A stretch of 64,000 nt of DNA from Veillonella_A intestinalis (GTDB lineage Bacteria > Bacillota > Negativicutes > Veillonellales > Veillonellaceae). Shown piece by piece: positions 1 through 7,817 of the stretch; the first letter of the stretch is position 1, and each line of letters starts with the position of its first letter. The notes under the pieces were generated by a model that saw only the letters and a list, made by a program, of their open reading frames with translations, was not told the origin of the DNA and ran no database searches. The stretch is from positions 124,001 through 188,000 of the forward strand of contig NZ_CALPCB010000003.1 of assembly GCF_943192895.1 (NCBI RefSeq), given 5' to 3'. The translations under genes and the position numbers were made by a program.

Positions 1-22
1 GCAGCTCTTAATAAGTTACTCT

Positions 23-34
23 ATTTTCGATATA
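23..34 (+). repeat. 12-bp box repeated upstream of nikA
   Basis: The 12-mer ATTTTCGATATA lies just downstream of the nikE stop codon. An identical copy, in the same orientation, is at 5411-5422, beyond the nikA promoter. The two copies therefore bracket the whole transporter operon. Whether they are operators, a recombination footprint or AT-rich chance cannot be decided from the window. Confidence 0.4.
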
Positions 35-68
35 TATTCTCATTTAAATTCATAAAATATGTTCAGTA

Positions 69-845
69 TCACTCTACTTTAATATCTAAAATTGAATGCA
101 ATAGTTTTTGAGCATACTCACTTTGTACCCTACTAATATCATCTACTGATACAACTTCTTCTACGCGCCCCTTATAAAGAAATAATACACGATCACACAT
201 ATAGGTTACTGACGGCAAATCATGAGTAATAAATATATAGGTAAAATTATATATTGACTTAACGTTCATCAGCAAATCCATAATTTGCACTTGTGTGTGC
301 GCATCTAAAGAGCTAATAGCTTCATCAAATAAAATAATTTCCGGCTTTACCGCAATAGCCCTTGCTATGCACACCCTCTGTAATTGCCCACCTGACAACT
401 GATGGGGATATCGATCAATAAAATCAGCCGATAAACCTACCAATTCTAATAATTCAATAATTTCTTTTTCAAAATCCAACTTAATTTGCGTACGCCGTTG
501 TAATACAATTAAAGACTCTTTAATAATGTCACGAATCGTAAAGCGACTATTCACTGATGTGGTGTAATCTTGAAAGACTACCGACAAAAAGCCTGGGGAA
601 ACTTTATCTTTACCATAGAGAGTGGTGCCACCTAATGTAATATTACCTTCATAAGGCTCTAAAAGCCCACAAATAGCCTTGCCAATCGTACTCTTACCAC
701 TACCAGATTCACCAATAATACCTAAACATTCACCTTTTTTAACAGAAAAAGTAACGCCATGTAATATCGTTTGGTATTCTTTTTTAAAAATCAATTTACT
801 GTGAGGTTTCGGAAATCGCACCACCACATTATCTACTACTAACAT
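69..845 (-). CDS. nikE: Nickel/peptide ABC transporter ATP-binding protein, NikE type
   Basis: Cytoplasmic ATPase subunit that would power metal-complex uptake through the NikBC permease. The 258-residue protein has a Walker A motif GESGSGKST near residue 48, the ABC signature LSGGQLQR near 150, Walker B ILFDEA near 170 and a switch His in FITHDLP near 205. GGAGGGG ends 6 nt before the ATG, which overlaps the end of the partner ATPase by 7 bp, so translation is probably coupled. It is the last gene of the five-gene operon. Members of this family also import dipeptides; the nickel assignment rests on the NikA-like binding protein. Confidence 0.85.
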   Translation of the reverse strand: MLVVDNVVVRFPKPHSKLIFKKEYQTILHGVTFSVKKGECLGIIGESGSGKSTIGKAICGLLEPYEGNITLGGTTLYGKDKVSPGFLSVVFQDYTTSVNSRFTIRDIIKESLIVLQRRTQIKLDFEKEIIELLELVGLSADFIDRYPHQLSGGQLQRVCIARAIAVKPEIILFDEAISSLDAHTQVQIMDLLMNVKSIYNFTYIFITHDLPSVTYMCDRVLFLYKGRVEEVVSVDDISRVQSEYAQKLLHSILDIKVE

Positions 846-1678
846 GAAGCCCCTCCTTCAGCGACTACTGGCTTATGTAATAACTGACTATAACGATTAG
901 CAACTGCCAGTTTTTGTTCAATTAACATCTTTGTATACGCATCTTTAGGATTTGCCATAATGTCCTTGAACGTTCCATAATCTGCTACTTGTCCCTGATT
1001 AAGTACCATAATTTCATCGGCTAAATGAGAGATTACACTAATGTCATGAGTAATAAAAATCATAGCTACTTCCTTAGAGTCTTTAATTCGTTTAAATTCC
1101 TTAATGATTTCATACTGTGTAATACTATCAATGGCAGTCGTAGGTTCGTCACAAATTAGTATATCCGGTTTCATTGCCATAGCCACACCAATCATAATAC
1201 GCTGTAGCATGCCACCACTCAATTGGTGAGGAAATTTATTAAGTGTATCTTCTGGCTCACGAATGTGCATTTTTTGTAGAATTTCTACTGCCTTAGCCTG
1301 CCATTCGCCTCTTGGAAACAAATCATGTGCTTCAAAAGTCTCAAAAATTTGATTACCAATTTTATACAAAGGGTCAAAGCATGTCATAGGGTTTTGCATA
1401 ATCATGCCGATATCAAGTCCCCGTAAGGATCTTAATTCCAAGGTGGACATAGTTAGCAAGTTTTTCTTTTTATAAAGAGCTTCACCAGTAATTTTAAAAT
1501 CACGACTTAAAATTCCCAAAATAGCTTTAGCAGTCATACTTTTACCGCTGCCCGACTCACCTAATATGCCAAGACAAGCTCCTGCTTTTAGAGAAAAGGA
1601 AACATTCTCCAAAATTTGCTTGGACCGCTCTCGATTTTGGTGGACAACAGATAAATTATTCACTGTTAAAATAGTCAT
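839..1678 (-). CDS. nikD: Nickel/peptide ABC transporter ATP-binding protein, NikD type
   Basis: Second ATPase subunit (279 residues) that would pair with the adjacent NikE-like ATPase. Walker A is GESGSGKSM near residue 44; the signature is LSGGMLQR, Walker B is ILICDEP, and the H-loop is FITHDIS. GGAGGTG precedes the ATG. The start overlaps the upstream permease stop by 4 bp, a typical coupled arrangement. The C-terminal extension is short, and oligopeptide-type ATPases often carry an extra domain there. No sign of decay. Confidence 0.85.
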   Translation of the reverse strand: MTILTVNNLSVVHQNRERSKQILENVSFSLKAGACLGILGESGSGKSMTAKAILGILSRDFKITGEALYKKKNLLTMSTLELRSLRGLDIGMIMQNPMTCFDPLYKIGNQIFETFEAHDLFPRGEWQAKAVEILQKMHIREPEDTLNKFPHQLSGGMLQRIMIGVAMAMKPDILICDEPTTAIDSITQYEIIKEFKRIKDSKEVAMIFITHDISVISHLADEIMVLNQGQVADYGTFKDIMANPKDAYTKMLIEQKLAVANRYSQLLHKPVVAEGGASC

Positions 1679-2499
1679 TCCTGCACCTCCTTTGGATCGA
1701 GAGCATCGCGTATCGCATCACCTAATAAATTAAAAGCAGAAACTAATACTACGATAGCAACACCAGGCACCAACATTTGAATCGGGTTAACTGTTAATAC
1801 ATTTTTTGCCTCATTAAGCATAGCCCCCCACTCTGGTAATGGGGCCTGAATACCTAAACCTAAGAACGATAATGTAGAAATATTAATAATTGTCCAACCT
1901 ACATCTAAACTAGCTAGTACAGCCATTTCAGAACTAATACTTGGCAATAGATGACGAACCATTATAAAACGCTCACTACTACCAATGCAGCGAGAATACA
2001 AGATAAAATTTTTATCTCTATATTTCATAACATTAGTCCGAATCATACGCGCATACCAAGCCCATTTAATTAGAACATTGGCAATAATAATATTTTGTAC
2101 ATCCACACCTAAGAGGGCAATAACGGCAAATATCATAATCTGGCTTGGAAAAGAAAGCATCATATCAACAATACGCATAATAATTTCATCAATAATGCCT
2201 CTAAAATAGCCAGATAATAGCCCCATAATAGCGCCTAACCCAATCGAAGCTAGCATAGTAAGTAAAGATAAAAATAGGGTTGGTCGAATGCCATAGATTA
2301 ACCGTGAAAAAATATCCCGCCCCAAATGGTCGGTTCCAAACCAGTGCTCAGCACTATAAGGATCAAATTTCATGAGAATATTGTTTTCATAAGGATCATA
2401 AGGAGCAATCCAAGGCGCAAAGATGCCTGCTAAAGCTATTAATAAAATAAAAGAGCTCAAACCCACTACCATATTATTTTTTAACAATAAACGAATCAT
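1675..2499 (-). CDS. nikC: ABC transporter permease, NikC type
   Basis: Inner-membrane permease of 274 residues with about six hydrophobic segments. The N-terminus has the DPPC-family pattern (FAPWIAPYDPYENN, then HWFGTDHLGRDIFSRLIYG) and the cytoplasmic EAA loop (GWTIINISTLSFLGLGIQAP) ends near residue 220. It would form the translocation channel with the NikB-like permease, whose gene overlaps it by 4 bp. Dpp/Opp permeases look similar, so the substrate is inferred from the operon. Confidence 0.85.
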   Translation of the reverse strand: MIRLLLKNNMVVGLSSFILLIALAGIFAPWIAPYDPYENNILMKFDPYSAEHWFGTDHLGRDIFSRLIYGIRPTLFLSLLTMLASIGLGAIMGLLSGYFRGIIDEIIMRIVDMMLSFPSQIMIFAVIALLGVDVQNIIIANVLIKWAWYARMIRTNVMKYRDKNFILYSRCIGSSERFIMVRHLLPSISSEMAVLASLDVGWTIINISTLSFLGLGIQAPLPEWGAMLNEAKNVLTVNPIQMLVPGVAIVVLVSAFNLLGDAIRDALDPKEVQE

Positions 2500-3440
2500 T
2501 GGGCACGCTCCTCTCTAAGACGAGGATCAACAATGTATTGAATAATGTCAAACAATAAGTTAAAAACAACAAATAAGAAACCCACGAACAATACATAGGT
2601 CTGAATGATTGGATAATCACGATTAAAAATAGAGCTAATACAAAGTTGCCCCAGGCCAGGCCAAGCAAATACATTTTCTACTACAATAGTACCAGCAATC
2701 AACTGAGGGATACTCATACCGATGGCAATAATGCAAGTATGTAGCGAGTTTTTGAGAATATGTTTTGTCAAAATTGTTCGCTGCCGAATACCTCGCACTG
2801 TAGCATATGTTACATAGTCTTCTTTCATATTCTCGAGCATATTATTTCGAATTAAACGAATATATGTAGAAATATATGTTAAAGATACTGTAAAAGCTGG
2901 CAAAATTAAGTGCTGCCAAGATTCACTGCCACTGGTAGGCAATAAGTCTAACTTGATACTAATTACCCAAATAAGCAATAAACCTATCCAATACGCAGGC
3001 ATAGAAGTTGTTAAAAACACTAAACCACGCATGATTTTATCAAACCAACCGCCTTTATATACAGCACAGAAAAAGCCGATAGGTAAACTTAACCCTACAA
3101 CAAAAAGTAGCGAAGTAAAGGCGAGTACTAAAGTGGCTGGCAAGCAGCGTTGAAACTCTCCCAATACTGTACGCGCTGGATTAATATAACTAACCCCAAA
3201 ATCTAATTGCAAACATGCAATCAACCAATTAAAATACCGAATCAAATACGGCTGGTCAAGACCAAGTTCAGCACGCACTTGTGCAATGGCTTCAGGCGTT
3301 ACCACTGGGGTCTGACGAATACGTAAGGCTACTTCAGCCGGATCTGATGGAATTAAATTAATAAATACGAAACATACAAATGAAATGGCCAACATCAAGG
3401 GAATAGCCGTCAATGTACGTTTTATAATATACGCCCTCAT
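2496..3440 (-). CDS. nikB: ABC transporter permease, NikB type
   Basis: Permease of 314 residues with the DPPB-family N-terminal helix, a large periplasmic segment (residues about 30-100, with LGLDQPYLIRYFNWL) and five further membrane helices. The coupling loop with VENVFAWPGLGQL lies near residue 245. It is the first permease gene, 105 bp after the binding protein gene; no terminator is visible in that gap. It would pair with NikC to carry metal or metal-chelate across the inner membrane. Confidence 0.85.
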   Translation of the reverse strand: MRAYIIKRTLTAIPLMLAISFVCFVFINLIPSDPAEVALRIRQTPVVTPEAIAQVRAELGLDQPYLIRYFNWLIACLQLDFGVSYINPARTVLGEFQRCLPATLVLAFTSLLFVVGLSLPIGFFCAVYKGGWFDKIMRGLVFLTTSMPAYWIGLLLIWVISIKLDLLPTSGSESWQHLILPAFTVSLTYISTYIRLIRNNMLENMKEDYVTYATVRGIRQRTILTKHILKNSLHTCIIAIGMSIPQLIAGTIVVENVFAWPGLGQLCISSIFNRDYPIIQTYVLFVGFLFVVFNLLFDIIQYIVDPRLREERAQ

Positions 3441-3545
3441 GGCAATGCCTCCCTAAATCAGAATGAGGCTATTGTAGTCACTCCTACAACAGCCTCAATA
3501 ACTACCACTAGCTATGTAACTATAACTAGCTTGTTGCAAAACATC

Positions 3546-5135
3546 CTATTTCAAGGTTACATCTTTAAATGGCACTTCATATAAAGTTGGGGTAAAATGT
3601 AATCCTTCTACACGATTATTATAGATTGCTTTATTATTTTCATAGGTCAATGGAATATATACAGCATCTTCGTGTAAGCGCGTTAATACAAACTTATATA
3701 AATCTTGACGCTCATCTTCATTAGTAGACGTCAAAATCTTAGTAATCGCATCATCTATTTCTACTTTATCAGCCAATCCTTGTTGCGCTGCATAATCTCC
3801 ATATACAGGTTTGCGCATCCCCGACAAGGAAGATTGTGGATCATACGGTAAACCCCAAGAAATATTAAATACCATATCAAAATTACCTGACTTCATATTA
3901 TCTCGATAAGACTGTTCTTCTTCCCCTTTAATATGAAGTATAATACCAATTTTTTTGTATTCTGCTTGTAAAAATTCAGAAATAGCTTTTTCTGTTACAC
4001 TATCACTGTTATATAACAAGTTCAGTTCTAATGGCTTACCATCTTTTGTTAAAATTCCATCCGCTCCTAATACATAACCAGCAGACGTTAACATAGATTT
4101 AGCTGTATCAACATTATATTCATATGGTTTTAACCCTACATCTGCATACGGCACAGTTGGAGCATATAAGGTATCGGCAGGCTTTTCAATGCCATAGAAT
4201 ACACCTTCTGAAATAGCCTCTTTATTCGTTGCATACTGTAAAGCTTGACGAACTAGTTTATCACTTAAATGTGCTTTTGTTGTATTTAAAACAATTTCAC
4301 GCGTAGACATAGGGTCAGATAAAGCTACACTAAAGCCTTTTTGGTCTTTGAATTTCCGAATTCCATCAGCATCGACCATGTTTTTACCAAAGATTAAGTC
4401 CACTTCCCCTTTTTCAAGCGCTAAAATACGTGTTTGATTGTCTGGGATTACCTTAACTAAAATGGTCTTAACTTTTGGCTTTTCACCCCAATATAATTCA
4501 TTGGCTTCAAAAATTGCATATTTATCAGTAACAACTTCTTTTAATTTATAAGGGCCACTACCAATATATTTATTAACACCATCTTTAGTGCTACCATTTT
4601 TCATAGCTTTTGGTGAAATCATAGCAAATGGTCGTGTTACACCAAGTTCTGTTAATAATGGGTAATATGGTTTGGTAAGGTGAATTACAAAAGTCAAATC
4701 ATCAGTTGCTTCATACTTATCTATAAGACTCATCGACTCTAGCCAAGTATGACGAGATTTATTTTCAAAAATAGCGTCGAAATTTGCCTTAATTGCATGT
4801 GCATCAAGAACTTCACCATCGCTGAATTTTACATTAGGTCGAATCTTAAAAGTATAGGTCTGACCATCTTCGCTAATCGTCCAGCTTTCTGCTAATGCGG
4901 GAGCATATCCCTTATCAGTAATCTCTACTAATGTATCATAGAGCATTTCTTGGGCATACATTTCACCAGCATATAAATGGGGATTTAAGTCACGCACATC
5001 ACGGAAATTAACAAATGTGAGCTGGTCACTCTTCGCACCTTGGGAGGCTTGATCACCCGTCGTTCCTGCATAGCCTAAAATGCCAAAAGCACTCGCTGTT
5101 AATAAAGCGGCACATACAAGTCGTTTTAATCTCAT
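3546..5135 (-). CDS. nikA: Periplasmic nickel-binding protein, NikA type
   Basis: Extracytoplasmic binding protein of 529 residues that captures ligand for NikBCDE. Similarity to E. coli NikA is visible throughout: LNPHLYAGEMYAQEMLYDTL, RHTWLE, YWGEKP, DTLYAPTVPYADVGLKP, WGLPYDPQ, LTRLHEDAVYIPL. A signal peptide covers about the first 25 residues. The start is set by GAGGAG 7 nt before the ATG; an upstream in-frame TTG lies on top of that SD. Two oddities: the expected lipobox position reads ILGYAG with Tyr instead of Cys, and the position of E. coli NikA's metal-contacting His416 (FHRTWG) is FNISWG, so an Asn. The ligand may therefore differ from Ni-(His)2. Confidence 0.88.
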   Translation of the reverse strand: MRLKRLVCAALLTASAFGILGYAGTTGDQASQGAKSDQLTFVNFRDVRDLNPHLYAGEMYAQEMLYDTLVEITDKGYAPALAESWTISEDGQTYTFKIRPNVKFSDGEVLDAHAIKANFDAIFENKSRHTWLESMSLIDKYEATDDLTFVIHLTKPYYPLLTELGVTRPFAMISPKAMKNGSTKDGVNKYIGSGPYKLKEVVTDKYAIFEANELYWGEKPKVKTILVKVIPDNQTRILALEKGEVDLIFGKNMVDADGIRKFKDQKGFSVALSDPMSTREIVLNTTKAHLSDKLVRQALQYATNKEAISEGVFYGIEKPADTLYAPTVPYADVGLKPYEYNVDTAKSMLTSAGYVLGADGILTKDGKPLELNLLYNSDSVTEKAISEFLQAEYKKIGIILHIKGEEEQSYRDNMKSGNFDMVFNISWGLPYDPQSSLSGMRKPVYGDYAAQQGLADKVEIDDAITKILTSTNEDERQDLYKFVLTRLHEDAVYIPLTYENNKAIYNNRVEGLHFTPTLYEVPFKDVTLK

Positions 5136-5200
5136 AGTACAACTCCTCAACTTTTTCCTTCAAAATACACTACTGTCACAAATCACGACAACTTATTTTG

Positions 5201-5230
5201 ATAATAATTCACATTTACATCCATTGTCAA
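5201..5230 (-). promoter_or_regulatory. nikA promoter with Fur-like half box
   Basis: Minus-strand -35 TTGACA (5225-5230), 18-bp spacer, -10 TATTAT (5201-5206), about 66 nt before the nikA ATG. The -10 overlaps TGATAATAATTCA, which resembles one and a half Fur-box arms (TGATAAT-A-ATT). Metal-dependent repression by a Fur-family protein is a reasonable inference, not shown. Confidence 0.6.
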
Positions 5231-5431
5231 TAACAGTTTGTACTATAAATTAACTATACGCAATAACTTATTTTTAATTTTAATTTTTTCGATATCAATA
5301 CCACAAACCCTATAAATATAGTGTAATTATATTTATTTTATTAAGAAATATAATTAATATAATACTTTCTTCTACTTTTATAAAATCGAAAATAATTATC
5401 AAAAACTACCATTTTCGATATACTCTCAATC
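5231..5431. other. AT-rich intergenic stretch with TCGA boxes
   Basis: No open frame or RNA gene is visible. The stretch is very AT-rich and holds ATCGAAAAT (5385-5393) facing ATTTTCGAT (5411-5419), an inverted pair separated by 17 bp, plus a related TTTTTCGATAT near 5286. These could be binding sites upstream of the nik promoter. Confidence 0.35.
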
Positions 5432-5460
5432 AAAAAAGAGAGACAAATACTGTCTCTCTT
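5432..5460 (-). terminator. Rho-independent terminator of the SMR gene
   Basis: Ten-base stem AAGAGAGACA/TGTCTCTCTT with a 5-nt loop. On the minus strand it is followed by a T run. It sits 33 bp past the SMR stop codon. Confidence 0.8.
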
Positions 5461-5493
5461 AATCAAAATTTTCAATAATTAATTTTATTATTT

Positions 5494-5817
5494 TTAATGA
5501 GTCCCTTTTAAATTTAATAAAATAACCCCTATAACGATTAAGGCAATACCAATAACGGCAGTAAAAGATACGTCCTCTTTCCAAATATAAACTCCAATAA
5601 TAGCGGTTATCGCAGTACCAACACCAGACCAAATAGCATAGGCAATACTTAAGGGAATTAAGTTAAGTGCTTTAGATAACATATAAAATGAAGAACTCAT
5701 CCCTACTACAAAGGTAAGTGATGGTATTAATTTAGTAAATCCCACCGATAATTTAAGCATTGATGTAGAAAAAATCTCTAGTACGATAGCCGCACCTAAA
5801 AATAAATAACCAACCAT
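5494..5817 (-). CDS. Small multidrug resistance (SMR) efflux protein
   Basis: Inner-membrane proton-coupled efflux pump of the EmrE/QacC type; such proteins work as dimers. The 107 residues form four membrane helices. The essential membrane Glu14 is present (AAIVLEIFSTSMLK), as are the family motifs SIAYAIWSGVGTA near residue 57 and GVILLNL near the C-terminus. It lies 68 bp downstream of a marR-family gene on the same strand and has its own terminator, so it is probably the target gene of that regulator. Substrate (quaternary amines, guanidinium) cannot be told from sequence. Confidence 0.88.
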   Translation of the reverse strand: MVGYLFLGAAIVLEIFSTSMLKLSVGFTKLIPSLTFVVGMSSSFYMLSKALNLIPLSIAYAIWSGVGTAITAIIGVYIWKEDVSFTAVIGIALIVIGVILLNLKGTH

Positions 5818-5871
5818 AAAAACCTCCTATATAATATGTTATGAATAATTGTTAATTTTATATTTTATTTT

Positions 5872-5906
5872 TTATTTCTTATTTCTTATTTCCTATTTCC
5901 TATTTC
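5872..5906. repeat. Heptamer tandem repeat across the marR stop codon
   Basis: Five tandem copies of a 7-mer (TTATTTC three times, then CTATTTC twice). The marR stop codon lies inside the repeat. Because 7 is not a multiple of 3, loss or gain of one unit would change the reading frame of the last few codons. Confidence 0.85.
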
Positions 5907-6356
5907 TTGGTTCAACTCAACCTGTTCAAGACCTTCCTTAAAAGCTTGAACAAAATTATTCATCTCCTTTAATAATTCTGCAGTTTGTTGCTCACCTAGG
6001 CTCGTCAACGTATGTGCTTCAATAGCTTGTAACTCTTTCATAATAGGTCTAAATATAACTTGCCCCTCTCTAGTCAGAGCCATACACTTTTCCCGATTAT
6101 CATTATTTATGTGCATATAATAAATAAGACCTTCTCGTTCTAACCCTTTACAAATGGTAGATACTGTTTGTTTAGGAATAGCCCAATCGCTACAAACTTG
6201 GCTCTGCGTACCATAAGGGTGATAAAAAAGTGTAGCAATAACGGCTAATTTATTATAGCTAAGACCCTTTGTTTTTGCCCAAGCGGCATATAATTCTACT
6301 GTCTTTCCGAAAAAACGACCCATTGCCGTAATTTGGTCTTTCAATATACGATCCAT
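5886..6356 (-). CDS. MarR-family transcriptional regulator
   Basis: A 156-residue winged-helix regulator. The DNA-binding core is residues about 35-100: NKLAVIATLFYHPYGTQSQV, the recognition helix region PKQTVSTICKGLEREGL and a wing ending in CMALTREG. Flanking helices would form the dimer. The gene precedes the SMR pump and is itself preceded by palindromic operator-like sequences (6441-6556), so autoregulation together with the pump is likely. The inducer is unknown. The last residues (EIGNRK) are encoded by the heptamer repeat. Confidence 0.85.
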   Translation of the reverse strand: MDRILKDQITAMGRFFGKTVELYAAWAKTKGLSYNKLAVIATLFYHPYGTQSQVCSDWAIPKQTVSTICKGLEREGLIYYMHINNDNREKCMALTREGQVIFRPIMKELQAIEAHTLTSLGEQQTAELLKEMNNFVQAFKEGLEQVELNQEIGNRK

Positions 6357-6440
6357 AATTACAAATTCACTCCTTTTACACTATATTGAATGCTCAAAAT
6401 ACAATAAGGTATATATTACTTTTTAAGAGAATTTCTCTAA

Positions 6441-6556
6441 TCCTAATTAGGACTAACTTCCCATTTGGAAGGTGCTATATTACGCCTCTTATAAACAACA
6501 AAATAGTCCTAATTCGTACTAAAATCATAAATACATTATAGTACGAATTAGGACTA
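6441..6556. promoter_or_regulatory. MarR-type operator array
   Basis: The perfect palindrome TCCTAATTAGGA (6441-6452) is followed by two 18-bp inverted copies of a related site, TAGTCCTAATTCGTACTA at 6504-6521 and its complement at 6539-6556. A fourth relative (GATTTAGGACC) is near 6569. The shared core GTCCTAATT and the position before a marR gene suggest binding sites for that protein. Confidence 0.6.
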
Positions 6557-6563
6557 TTGTAAA
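6535..6563 (-). promoter_or_regulatory. marR-smr promoter
   Basis: Minus-strand -35 TTTACA (6558-6563), exactly 17-bp spacer, perfect -10 TATAAT (6535-6540). One operator copy fills the spacer, as expected for steric repression. The 5' leader would be about 170 nt and contain the other sites. Confidence 0.65.
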
Positions 6564-6603
6564 GGCACGATTTAGGACCATTATAAATTAAGTATTACAC
6601 AGT

Positions 6604-7011
6604 TTATACTCTGGTAGCCTCAATTTTAGCAATGAAATCTCGAACTTTTTGTTCAATCTCAGATATGACTAACTCAAATTCTTTATCACTTTTACCAGTT
6701 GGATCCGGCAATCCCCAATCTTCAATGCCATGTGTAAACGGTAATCTAGGACAAACTACATTGCACCCCATTGTAATAACATAGTCAACAGCAGGAATAT
6801 CTTTTACTAATTTAGGGCATTGTGTTTTTTCCATATCAATATTGTACAATTTTTTAATAAGTCGAACTGCATCAGCATTAATATGGTCTTTAAGTTCAGT
6901 CCCTGCTGAATATACCTCTAAAATATGTGCCCCGTACTTTTTAGCCAATGCTTCGGCAATTTGGCTGCGACAAGAATTATGCACACATAAAAAAGCTACT
7001 TTTATTTTCAT
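6604..7011 (-). CDS. arsC: Arsenate reductase, thioredoxin-coupled ArsC type
   Basis: Cytoplasmic enzyme reducing arsenate to arsenite, which Acr3 can export. The 135-residue protein has the low-molecular-weight phosphatase P-loop CVHNSCRS with nucleophile Cys9 and Arg15, and a second redox pair MGCNVVCP (Cys83, Cys87). That is the three-Cys arrangement of the S. aureus/B. subtilis type. The start is ATG at 7011 with AAGG 5 nt upstream; an in-frame TTG 7 codons earlier lacks a good SD. It is the last gene of the arsenic locus. Confidence 0.88.
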   Translation of the reverse strand: MKIKVAFLCVHNSCRSQIAEALAKKYGAHILEVYSAGTELKDHINADAVRLIKKLYNIDMEKTQCPKLVKDIPAVDYVITMGCNVVCPRLPFTHGIEDWGLPDPTGKSDKEFELVISEIEQKVRDFIAKIEATRV

Positions 7012-7033
7012 TGTAACCTTGTGACCTCTCAAA

Positions 7034-7564
7034 TTAAATTACATGTATTTGACAACTTTTCATAGTTTCAAGTGCAGCTTCATGCTTCTCCGGAGTAACA
7101 CCTGCACAACATGAACTATCCACAGTAATTGGCACTTCTGGTAAAAAGGCTTTCAATAACAACGCATTAGATACTACACAAATGTCTGTGCAAAGCCCAA
7201 CTAACTCTATACTCTCAATAGGTTCTACCTCATTCAGATACTGTAAATCTTCAGCCAATTCTACCGAACCAAACTGGCCTTTGCAATATATTTTTTCAGA
7301 ATCTACTTCCGTTGCTTGAAGCACCTGCTCCGCTAACTGCCAACCTTTAGTTCCCTCTTGGCAATGAGCAATTGGCAACGATTTGCCCTCTTGCGATGTT
7401 TCATAGCTTTCATCATGTGTATCCATAGTGAAATATATATCACCGCTGAAATTTGCTATCTTTTCAGCAACTTTCGACACAATACCTTGCGCTTCTTGAG
7501 TTCCTAACGAGCCGGAAATGAAATCATTTTGCATATCTACAACGATTAAAATTTGTTTTCCCAT
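7034..7564 (-). CDS. Isochorismatase-family cysteine hydrolase (nicotinamidase-like)
   Basis: A 176-residue cysteine hydrolase. The catalytic triad is visible as Asp10 (VVDMQNDF), Lys95 (YCKGQFGS) and Cys129 (LCTDICVVSNAL); Asp48, His50 and His67 match the metal-binding residues of nicotinamidases. Nicotinamide to nicotinate is the likeliest reaction, but related amidases share this pattern. It lies between acr3 and arsC with only 22 bp to arsC, so it may be co-transcribed with the arsenic genes. That is an unusual partner. A four-copy 17-bp repeat lies upstream. Confidence 0.75.
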   Translation of the reverse strand: MGKQILIVVDMQNDFISGSLGTQEAQGIVSKVAEKIANFSGDIYFTMDTHDESYETSQEGKSLPIAHCQEGTKGWQLAEQVLQATEVDSEKIYCKGQFGSVELAEDLQYLNEVEPIESIELVGLCTDICVVSNALLLKAFLPEVPITVDSSCCAGVTPEKHEAALETMKSCQIHVI

Positions 7565-7632
7565 AAGATACTCCTTATCTCTATCTCCTTAGATAACACT
7601 ATACATTCTACAATAGTTATAAAATCTAGGCC

Positions 7633-7700
7633 ACTTACTAGTGCATCCTACTTACTAGTACCTCCCACTTACTAATACACACTACTCACTAGTAATGTCA
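7633..7700. repeat. Four 17-bp tandem repeats upstream of the cysteine hydrolase
   Basis: Four contiguous 17-bp units at 7633, 7650, 7667 and 7684, each beginning ACTTACTA or close to it (consensus ACTTACTAGTRCNTCCT). They fill part of the 253-bp gap between acr3 and the cysteine hydrolase gene, about 70 bp before its start. Confidence 0.85.
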
Positions 7701-7817
7701 AAAATACTTAGCTCTATTAGTATTTCATGACTTTCCACAATAAACATTTAAGGTAATTTAAGTATATCATAGTAAAGAAAATAAGTATTAGTATATTTAA
7801 ATCTAAATTTTAATCAG

